The notes under the pieces: generated by a model | What the model was told of the DNA's origin: nothing | The model's input: only the letters and a program-made list of their open reading frames with translations | Databases searched by the model: none | Program-made: the position numbers and the translations under genes | Assembly: GCA_963665075.1 (NCBI GenBank) | Contig: OY762063.1 | Location: 1,364,001 to 1,428,000 of the forward strand | Direction: 5' to 3' | DNA length: 64,000 nucleotides | From: JAPULR01 sp963665075 | Lineage (GTDB): Bacteria; Chloroflexota; Dehalococcoidia; Lucifugimonadales; GCA-2712585 | Part shown: positions 57,315 to 64,000 of the stretch, one piece after another | Numbering within the stretch: position 1 is the stretch's first letter | Layout: every line of letters begins with the position of its first letter

Positions 57315-59308
57315 TGCGCTCCCTCTCCGCAACCCTGCTGGAAGCCCAGCGCAGCCCCCGACGCCAGCCCTACCTCGGCGTGACGGTGGAACGACGACTG
57401 CCCCACGTCTTCCATCCCGTCTTCTCCCGGCTCTTGAATACCACCGACACCGCCGCCCGCCACGACCTGCATCTGACCTCCGCAGGAACCCTCATCCGGG
57501 CGCGCGTCTCCCGCTCCAACTCCAACCTCTACGTCCAGCGCGTCCCCAACGCCGGACAGAACAGCAGCTTCACCCAGTGGGCCTATCTGAACAAGGCCTA
57601 CCCCGACGCCGGAGTAGCCCTATGCGGCAACGGCTCCTACCTGCTTCTGGTCTACGTCCAGCACAGCAACCGCCGCGAGCTTCGCTATCGCGAAAGCACG
57701 GACGACGGCGTCACCTGGAGCGCCGACAAGCGCCTCGTCTACCCCTCCGTCAGCGGCGTATCCCACCTCACCGCCGCCATGAGCGCCGCCGGGAAAATCG
57801 GCGTCTTCTTCTCAGGCACGAACCACAACCTCTACGCCATGCGGCGCATCGACGGCAGCTGGACCGCCCCCGCCGCCTGGCCTCAGACCTCCTACGTCAA
57901 GAAGATTACCGGCATTGCCTGCGCCTACGGAAACGACTGGAACGTGGTCGTCTGCGGCGAAACTTCCTCCGGCTCCTCCCGCGTCTGGACTATGATATAC
58001 GGCGACGGCACGGAGCAGGCCCGCGGCCAATGGTCCAGCATCGCCAGCCTCACCCGCGCCGACTCCGGCTCCCAGGTCTCCTTCTCCCACCCCTATCTGA
58101 CGAAGGCCGACACTTTCCGTCTCTTCTTCAAGGAATCCTACGCCGGTTCCGATTCCTACGGACGCGCCTTCTGGACTTTCACGCCCCAGAGCAGCGCCTT
58201 CTACAGGGCCAACTGGCGCGAACCCATCCCCTTCGACGCCGACCCTTACGCCGGCGTGGCCATCGCGGGCAACTCCACAACCCTCTGGCTCTCCACCTCA
58301 ACCCAGGTCTGGCGCGCGACAAGTCCCGCCCAACGAACCCTCACCGACGACGTGCTGGAAGCCAACCTGGTGGAAGACGCTAACGGCGGTCGCGCAACCC
58401 TCCTCCTCCGCAACGACCACGGCCGCTACAACGGCGCGGGACTGTCGGCGTCGCTTCTGACTCCCGGTGCGCGAGTCCGCTTCAACCCCGGCTACGTCAC
58501 TTCCAAGGGCGCGGAAAGCTCCCCCGGCCCCGCCTACTGGATTCGTGCGCTGGAACACCGCACCGGCGACGGCAAGGCCCAACTCGCCCTTTACCTGGAG
58601 GACGGCTGGACGCTGCTGGAACGGTGGCGCGCCCGATACCAGCACAACTGGTTCAAGGGCTACACCTTCGTCAAGGACATCGTCGCCTTCATCCTCGCCC
58701 GCGCCGGCCTGAACCTCCAGGTTATAAGCTCCAGCGCCGTTTTCCGACAGCATCGCCCCGCCTTCACCATCCACCCAAACGCAACCGCCGCCCACGCCGT
58801 CAAGCGGCTCATGTCCACCACGCCGGACGTCCTATTCTTTCGCAACGGAAGCCCCGCCGTGAAGCGGCTGAATTCCGACGATGCCGCTTCCTACTCCTAC
58901 GGCGCCGGCCACCCCATCATCCGCGGTCAATACCTGACCCAGGCGCCCCGCTACAACCGCATCCAGACCTTTGGCCTCAACAGGCTGCAAGAATCCCTCG
59001 ACTGGAACTCCGTGGCGGCGATGACGGACAGGCTTCTCCAGGTGTACGACATCAACCAGGAAACCTCCGACTCCGCAAAGAAGCGAAGCGACGGCCTGCT
59101 TGCCAAGGAACGCCTCGCCATGCATGGCGGAATCCTGAAAACCCCCGTCAACTGCGGCCTCGAACTCTTCGACGTAATCGCCATCACCGACCCGTCGGCG
59201 GCCCTGAAGGCGTCCAAACGGCGCGTGACCGCCATAGACCTCAAATACCGCCGCGGCCCCGGCGCCCCACCCGTCTATTCCCAAACCCTGACCCTATCCG
59301 GTGTATGA
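57314..59308 (+). CDS. Phage tail/host-specificity protein with sialidase-like repeats
   Basis: A 664-aa protein, ATG overlapping the adaptor stop by one base. Residues about 90-330 form a beta-propeller-like region with an Asp-box (STDDGVTWSADK) and repeated VYPSVSGVSHL-type blades, similar to sialidase-like tail proteins. The C-terminal half (AYWIRALEHRTGDGKAQLALYLEDGWTLLERWRARY onward) resembles baseplate or tail-tip assembly proteins. The last 32 bases are duplicated 178 bases downstream, around a repeat cluster. Confidence 0.65.
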   Translation: MRSLSATLLEAQRSPRRQPYLGVTVERRLPHVFHPVFSRLLNTTDTAARHDLHLTSAGTLIRARVSRSNSNLYVQRVPNAGQNSSFTQWAYLNKAYPDAGVALCGNGSYLLLVYVQHSNRRELRYRESTDDGVTWSADKRLVYPSVSGVSHLTAAMSAAGKIGVFFSGTNHNLYAMRRIDGSWTAPAAWPQTSYVKKITGIACAYGNDWNVVVCGETSSGSSRVWTMIYGDGTEQARGQWSSIASLTRADSGSQVSFSHPYLTKADTFRLFFKESYAGSDSYGRAFWTFTPQSSAFYRANWREPIPFDADPYAGVAIAGNSTTLWLSTSTQVWRATSPAQRTLTDDVLEANLVEDANGGRATLLLRNDHGRYNGAGLSASLLTPGARVRFNPGYVTSKGAESSPGPAYWIRALEHRTGDGKAQLALYLEDGWTLLERWRARYQHNWFKGYTFVKDIVAFILARAGLNLQVISSSAVFRQHRPAFTIHPNATAAHAVKRLMSTTPDVLFFRNGSPAVKRLNSDDAASYSYGAGHPIIRGQYLTQAPRYNRIQTFGLNRLQESLDWNSVAAMTDRLLQVYDINQETSDSAKKRSDGLLAKERLAMHGGILKTPVNCGLELFDVIAITDPSAALKASKRRVTAIDLKYRRGPGAPPVYSQTLTLSGV

Positions 59309-59487
59309 CATGACAATCAAAAATCACCCCCCACCGCTCACCCTGAGCATGTCCTGAGCTTGTCGAAGGGCTTGTCGAAGGGTCGAGCGTCTTCCCCACC
59401 TCGTCATTCCCGCCGCTCCCTCCGTCATTCCCGCGAAGGCGGGAATCCACCGCAACCCGCTCCTCAATACCCTATAGGACGTGAATA
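59309..59487. repeat. Repeat cluster bracketed by a 32-base duplication
   Basis: 59292-59323 and 59470-59501 share ATGACAATCAAAAA exactly and match at about two-thirds of the preceding 18 positions. Between them lie family-2 fragments (near 59339-59388) and a family-1 copy near 59422-59448. Confidence 0.8.
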
Positions 59488-59700
59488 ATGACAATCAAAA
59501 AAGGCATCATCAAAACCTTCAGCTCCTCAACCTACAAAGCCACCGTCCAGATGGAAGGCAGCCTCTCCGTCTGGATAAGCTCCATCCCCGTCGCCCGCAA
59601 CATCTCCTCCTCCCAGATGACGACCGGACGCCGCTGCGCCGTCCTATTCTTCAGCGAAGAAAACAAGAACGACGCCGTCCTCTTCGCCGTCTACGCCTAA
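59488..59700 (+). CDS. Small phage-type beta protein (70 aa)
   Basis: A 70-aa protein of mostly beta-strand character: KKGIIKTFSSSTYKATVQMEGSLSVWISSIPVARNIS and AVLFFSEENKNDAVLFAVYA. Phage operons often carry such small OB-like tail or baseplate-hub proteins. Its start region (ATGACAATCAAAAA) has a second copy right after the tail gene, so it originally began one base after that stop. No family recognised with certainty. Confidence 0.6.
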   Translation: MTIKKGIIKTFSSSTYKATVQMEGSLSVWISSIPVARNISSSQMTTGRRCAVLFFSEENKNDAVLFAVYA

Positions 59701-59935
59701 CCCCCTCCCCACACCCACCCCCCCGTCATTCCCGTGAAAACGGGAATCCACCGCAACCCACGCCAAACCCTAACCATCCCGCTCACCCTGAGCCTGTCGA
59801 AGGGTCGAGCGACCCACGCATTCCCACCCTCCCTTTTCGCCATTCCCGCTACCCCCTCCGTCATTCCCGCGAAGGCGGGAATCCATCTTCTCCCTCATTG
59901 CCCTACAAACCCCCTCCACGTTACAATAACCCCAA
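59701..59935. repeat. Repeat cluster between the phage block and tRNA-Leu
   Basis: A family-1 variant with CGTGAAAACG near 59723-59749, a family-2 copy near 59788-59808 and a family-1 copy near 59858-59884. No gene is seen. Confidence 0.75.
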
Positions 59936-60021
59936 GCCGAAGTGGCGGAATGGTAGACGCGCCGGTCTCAAAAACCGGTGGGCGCAGGCCCGTGTCGGTT
60001 CGAATCCGACCTTCGGCACCA
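59936..60021 (+). tRNA. tRNA-Leu (anticodon CAA), CCA encoded
   Basis: An 86-base tRNA with long variable arm. Acceptor GCCGAAG pairs with CTTCGGC, anticodon stem CCGGT/ACCGG encloses CTCAAAA with anticodon CAA, the T arm is GTCGGTTCGAATCCGAC, and CCA is encoded. It stands at the right-hand end of the last phage block, though no duplicated tRNA end (att) was found in the window. Confidence 0.95.
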
Positions 60022-60144
60022 CTCCCCGCCCGCCAATTTGCCCATAGTTGCCCAACATCCTGTATATTATGGTATGTAGCCTATGGTAGAATGCGCCAAA
60101 GCGCTCCCCATTCCCGGCAACATTGCATTCTAGGAGGTGTGAAT

Positions 60145-60774
60145 ATGCAGAGCGGCAGCCCTCCGGTGGTCTACGACGTTCGATACCCGGAAAACCTGCA
60201 TCCGGGACTGGTCATCGCCAAGCTCTTCCTGGGCCTCTTCTACGTCGGCATCCCCCACGGAATCATCCTCTTCTTCTACGCCATCGGCGTTTTCTTCAGC
60301 ACAATCTTCGCCTTCGTCGCCATACTCTTCACCGGCCAATACCCGGAATCCCTCTTCAACTTCAACGCCGGCTATTACCGATGGCGCTCCCGCGTCTTCG
60401 CCTACCTCAACTTCATGACCGACGAATACCCCCCCTTCACCGCCGAACCCATTTCCGACAGCCCCGTGGACGTGCGAATCCACAGGCAGGAATCCTACTC
60501 CAAGCCCCACGCCGCCCTTCAGTTCTTCCTCGGCTGGCTGTACGTCGGCATCCCCCACGGAATCATCCTCTTCTTCTACGCCCTCGCCGTCTCCGTAACC
60601 GCCCTCGTCGCCTTCTTCTCCATCATCTTCAAAGGCCAATACCCCATCGAACTTTTCCGATTCGCCGTGGGCCTGGACCGCTGGAGCGTTAGGACAGAGA
60701 CCTATCTGAACCTGATGACGACCCAATACCCGCCCTTCAACAACCGGCCCATGTTCACCGCTCAGGACAACTAA
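60145..60774 (+). CDS. Tandem DUF4389 membrane protein
   Basis: A 209-aa membrane protein made of two DUF4389-type repeats. Each holds VGIPHGIILFFYA followed by a second hydrophobic span, a TGQYPESLFNF- or KGQYPIELFRF-type loop and FMTDEYPPF or LMTTQYPPF. The two halves are about 45% alike by eye. The ATG at 60145 follows AGGAGG; the upstream frame runs through the tRNA. Function of the family is unknown. Confidence 0.85.
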   Translation: MQSGSPPVVYDVRYPENLHPGLVIAKLFLGLFYVGIPHGIILFFYAIGVFFSTIFAFVAILFTGQYPESLFNFNAGYYRWRSRVFAYLNFMTDEYPPFTAEPISDSPVDVRIHRQESYSKPHAALQFFLGWLYVGIPHGIILFFYALAVSVTALVAFFSIIFKGQYPIELFRFAVGLDRWSVRTETYLNLMTTQYPPFNNRPMFTAQDN

Positions 60775-60809
60775 CCCCCGCTCAAACCCGCCTGGAGGGA
60801 GGCTGCATC

Positions 60810-61586
<777 letters not shown>

Positions 61587-61904
61587 CCTCCCAACCACCC
61601 GCCATTCCTACCACCCCATCCCGCCATTCCCGCCTCCCCTTTCGTCATTCCCGCGTAGGCGGGAATCCATCTTCTTCTCCTCTCCCTTGAGGGAGAGGAT
61701 TAAGGTGAGGGTGAAACCGCCTCAACCCTCCCCATCCGCTCACCCTGAGATCATCCTGAGCTTGTCGAAGGACCTGTCGAAGGGTCGAGCGCTCCCCTCC
61801 GTCATTCCCGCCACCCCCTCCGTCATTCCCGCGTAGGCGGGAATCCATCTTCATTCTCCTCTCCCTGAAGGAAGAGGATTAAGGTGAGGGTAAAATCCCC
61901 CTCC
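61587..61904. repeat. Repeat cluster downstream of glnQ
   Basis: Family-1 copies near 61642-61668 and 61823-61849, family-3 copies near 61680-61712 and 61858-61890, and a family-2 pair near 61738-61791. No gene is seen. Confidence 0.75.
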
Positions 61905-61934
61905 TTGACACCCTCCGTCTCCAATCACTACACT
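61905..61934 (+). promoter_or_regulatory. Promoter of the Uma2 gene
   Basis: TTGACA at 61905-61910, an 18-base spacer and TACACT at 61929-61934. The surrounding sequence (CTCCTTGACACC ... TACACTCCCACCAA) recurs upstream of the gene at 62764, so the promoter has been duplicated. Confidence 0.6.
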
Positions 61935-61975
61935 CCCACCAACCGCCCCACCCCAACGGAGCCGCCGCCACCCCC

Positions 61976-62572
61976 ATGACCACCACAACCGCAATCCCAA
62001 CCTCTACTCCCACAGCGACGCCCACCCGTCGCCGCTTCACTGTGGACGAATACCACGCTATGGCCCACGCCGGCATCCTCACCCGTGATGACCGTGTAGA
62101 ACTTCTGGACGGAGACATTATCCTTATGCCGCCTATCGGAGACTGGCACGGCGCCAGCGTATTCCGCTTTAACAACATTATCACCCCCTTGTTTCAGGGA
62201 CGGGCCATCGTGTCCGTACAAGGCCCGGCCCGTCTTAACGACATGAGCGAGCCTCAGCCGGACGTTATGCTGGTTCGGTGGCGCGACGACTATTACGACG
62301 GCGGCAAGCCCCGTCCGAAAGACGTGCTGTTGCTGATAGAAGTCTCCGACACCACCGTCGAATATGACCGCGGCCCCAAGCTTTCCGCCTACGCCCGCGC
62401 AGGCATCCCCGAAGTCTGGATAGTCACTCGCAAGGAACGCCGCATCGAATCCTACACAGACCCCTCAGGCGACAAATACTCAACCGTGCGCCACTTCAAT
62501 CCCGGCCAAACCATCGCCCCCCAAGCCTTCCCCGACATATCCCTCCAGGTAAACCAACTCATAGCCCGCTAA
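61976..62572 (+). CDS. Uma2 family endonuclease-fold protein
   Basis: A 198-aa protein of the Uma2 (DUF820) family with a PD-(D/E)XK fold. FTVDEYHAMAHAGIL, DDRVELLDGDIILMPP, SEPQPDVMLVR, LLLIEVSDTTVEYDRGPKLSAYARAGIPEVWIV are typical; Asp in QPDV and Glu in IEV are the expected metal ligands, and Lys in GPKL may take the ExK role. The physiological function of this very widespread family is not known. Confidence 0.88.
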   Translation: MTTTTAIPTSTPTATPTRRRFTVDEYHAMAHAGILTRDDRVELLDGDIILMPPIGDWHGASVFRFNNIITPLFQGRAIVSVQGPARLNDMSEPQPDVMLVRWRDDYYDGGKPRPKDVLLLIEVSDTTVEYDRGPKLSAYARAGIPEVWIVTRKERRIESYTDPSGDKYSTVRHFNPGQTIAPQAFPDISLQVNQLIAR

Positions 62573-62705
62573 CCCCCCCTTTTATCCCTTCCCCCTCGAT
62601 ACAACCTCCGTCATTCCCGCGAAGGCGGGAATCCAGTCCCGCTCACCCTGACCATCCCATCATCCGCTCACCCTGAGCCTGTCGAAGGGTCGAGCGCCCC
62701 CCTCC
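62573..62705. repeat. Family-1 and family-2 repeats
   Basis: A family-1 copy near 62608-62634 and two family-2 elements, one truncated, near 62640-62696. Confidence 0.7.
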
Positions 62706-62734
62706 TTGACACCCCCACACCCCCTCGCTACACT
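62706..62734 (+). promoter_or_regulatory. Promoter of the first MaoC-like gene
   Basis: TTGACA at 62706-62711, 17-base spacer, TACACT at 62729-62734. Very like the promoter at 61905. Confidence 0.6.
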
Positions 62735-62763
62735 CCCACCAATCCCCACGCCAACGAGGCCCC

Positions 62764-63222
62764 ATGCCAACACAAACCCCCGACGTCGAAGCCCTCCGCC
62801 GCGACTACATCGGACAAGAAAGCCCCCCCGAATATCTGGACGTTGAGAAGGGCCACGTCCGCGCCTTCGCCGAAGCCATCGGCGACCCGAACCCCCTCTA
62901 CAGCGACGAGATAGCCGCCCGCAACTCCCGCTTCGGCGGCGTTATCGCCCCACCCACCTTCCTCCGCGCCGCCCGCACCCAACGCCTCGAAGACCTCCCC
63001 CCCGACTTCCCCTACAAGCGCCTCCTCGACGGCGGCAGCGAGTGGGAATACTTCGAACCCGTCCGCGTCGGCGACCGAATCGCCGCCGTCAACCGCGTGG
63101 TGGACATCTTCGCCCGCGCCGGCAGCCTCGGCCCCATGATCTTCGTCATCACCGAAACCACCTACACCAACCAGCTGGGCCAGGTCGCCGCCACCCAGAA
63201 GAACACCTCCATCCGCTACTAG
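62764..63222 (+). CDS. MaoC-like N-terminal hydratase-fold protein (FAS1-like dehydratase)
   Basis: A 152-aa hot-dog-fold protein of the MaoC N-terminal type: VEKGHVRAFAEAIGDPNPLYSDEIAARNSRFGGVIAPPTFL, GGSEWEYFEPVRVGDRIAAVNRVVDIFARAG, VITETTYTNQLGQVAATQKNTSIRY. It probably pairs with the second MaoC gene to form a two-chain hydratase acting on an acyl-CoA. Residues of the hydratase motif (D-x-N-P-x-Y) are present; the second gene carries the His. Substrate unknown. Confidence 0.85.
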   Translation: MPTQTPDVEALRRDYIGQESPPEYLDVEKGHVRAFAEAIGDPNPLYSDEIAARNSRFGGVIAPPTFLRAARTQRLEDLPPDFPYKRLLDGGSEWEYFEPVRVGDRIAAVNRVVDIFARAGSLGPMIFVITETTYTNQLGQVAATQKNTSIRY

Positions 63223-63457
63223 CCGACCGTTGCGTAACCCTCATTCCCACCTGCCCATCCGCCATTCCGGCGAAAGCCGGAATCCATCCCCCATCCGCCA
63301 TTCCCGCGCAGGCGGGAATCCATCCCCCATCCGCCATTCCCGCGTAGGCGGGAATCCATCCCCTATCCGTCATTCCCGCGCAGGCGGGAATCCAGGGGTG
63401 AGGTGGGGATTGGCCCTTTATGCTCATCCTCCCAATACGCATCAATAGGTAAAGGAA
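63223..63457. repeat. Row of four family-1 palindromes between the MaoC genes
   Basis: Four copies near 63261, 63298, 63335 and 63368 with a period of about 36 bases and spacers like TCCCCCATC. Variants are CCGGCGAAAGCCGG, CGCGCAGGCGGG and CGCGTAGGCGGG. Arrangement recalls an array but lacks unique spacers. Confidence 0.8.
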
Positions 63458-63892
63458 ATGACCAATCACCCATACTGGGAAGACGTTGAGGAAGGAACCC
63501 GAATCCCCTCCCTCGTGAAGCATCCCACCACCCGCCAGCTTGTCCGCTACGCCGGCGTCTCCGGCGACTTCTACGAGATTCACTACGACAAGGACTTCGC
63601 CGTCGACACCGGCTTGCCAGGTGTCATCCTCCACGGCGCGCTGAGGAGCGCCTTCCTCGGCCAGATGCTCACCGACTGGATTGGCCCCGAAGGAACCCTC
63701 CGCAAGCTGGGCTGCCAGTACCGCGGCATGGACGAACCCGGCGTCGCCCTCACCTGCGGCGGCGTAGTAACGAAGAAGTACGTAGATAACGGACGCCCCC
63801 TCCTCGACTGCGACGTCTGGGTGGAGGACGAACAGGGCCGTCGCTTCACCCCCGGCTGGGCCACCGTCCAACTCCCCACCCACAACCCCTAA
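63458..63892 (+). CDS. MaoC-like dehydratase
   Basis: A 144-aa hot-dog-fold protein with the hydratase-2-type motif GVSGDFYEIHYDKDFAVDTGLPGVILHGALRSAFLGQML, which carries Asp and His of the catalytic D-x5-H-like pattern, then a beta-rich C-terminal part (CDVWVEDEQGRRFTPGWATVQL). Follows the other MaoC-like gene across a repeat cluster; the two together probably make an enoyl-CoA hydratase with unknown substrate. ATG preceded by AAAGGAA. Confidence 0.87.
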   Translation: MTNHPYWEDVEEGTRIPSLVKHPTTRQLVRYAGVSGDFYEIHYDKDFAVDTGLPGVILHGALRSAFLGQMLTDWIGPEGTLRKLGCQYRGMDEPGVALTCGGVVTKKYVDNGRPLLDCDVWVEDEQGRRFTPGWATVQLPTHNP

Positions 63893-64000
63893 CCCCCCTT
63901 ATTCCCGCGAACGCGGGAATCCATCTCCTCTTATCCCTTCCCCCACCAACACCCGTCATTCCCGCGCAGGCGGGAATCCATCTCCTCTTATCCCTCCCCC
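63893..64000. repeat. Family-1 copies at the window end
   Basis: A family-1 variant with CGCGAACGCGGG near 63900-63925 and another copy near 63955-63981, followed by the same TCTCCTCTTATCCCT text twice. Confidence 0.7.

Noticed and set aside
59936..60021. att site duplication of tRNA-Leu inside the window
   Set aside because: I looked for the T-arm/acceptor sequence elsewhere and found none.
63261..63394. Possible CRISPR array (four palindromic repeats at regular distance)
   Set aside because: Spacers are short, nearly identical and the unit is the same palindrome found throughout the window; no cas genes are present.

Overview
The window comes from a high-GC bacterium that is most likely a Chloroflexota relative of the Dehalococcoidia/SAR202 type. 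This rests on gene content and genome style, not on a marker-gene tree. The supporting content is: a coenzyme F420 pathway with F420-type luciferase-like oxidoreductases, a KorAB 2-oxoacid:ferredoxin oxidoreductase, a membrane pyrophosphatase of the K+-dependent type, a cytochrome c maturation set whose CcmE has a CxxxY haem motif, a translin homologue, and very many short interspersed palindromes between genes. Third codon positions are strongly C-rich, except in a few clearly lower-GC patches.

Region 1 (1-28 kb) is mostly core metabolism: mnmA (cut by the window edge), rnhB, a YraN-type protein, thiE, translin, hppA, tRNA-Gly, an alpha/beta hydrolase, korAB, ccmABCD plus ccmE on the minus strand, rimI, a heterodimeric ABC exporter, ruvB, two PaREP1/HEPN-like genes (the second frameshifted), the run cofG-cofH-cofD-cofC plus a luciferase-like oxidoreductase, fabI, a HIT protein and an HD-domain hydrolase.

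Region 2 (28.3-37.3 kb) is an accessory island with several AT-richer patches. It holds a HEPN-like gene, a TIR-like protein flanked by zinc-ribbon Cys pairs, two secreted S1C-type proteases (one with a collagen-like stalk), and a two-gene unit of an OLD-like ATPase and a small predicted PD-(D/E)XK nuclease. Short remnants of one protease 3' end lie behind two other genes, which suggests repeated recombination at one tail sequence.

Region 3 (37.4-59.7 kb) contains phage head and tail genes split into at least three blocks: terminase at 37.5-39.95 kb; HTH, portal and scaffold at 43.6-45.8 kb; capsid, adaptor and tail at 55.6-59.7 kb. Host-type and accessory genes on both strands separate the blocks: a DRG-like GTPase, an enoyl-CoA hydratase, an aminotransferase, a FAD oxidoreductase, a cysteine synthase, MNT/HEPN toxin-antitoxin units and a one-polypeptide restriction-modification enzyme. 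No integrase, repressor or lysis gene is visible. The second and third blocks start with nearly the same unusual promoter layout. This could be a domesticated, gene-transfer-agent-like element, or a prophage broken up by insertions.

Region 4 (59.9-64 kb) has tRNA-Leu, a tandem DUF4389 membrane protein, an orphan GlnQ-type ATPase, a Uma2 nuclease-fold protein and two MaoC-type hydratases. Several families of palindromic repeats fill almost every intergenic gap. In at least two places a repeat cluster is bracketed by a duplication of the gene ends beside it, and palindromes have entered the coding sequences of cofC and mnmA.
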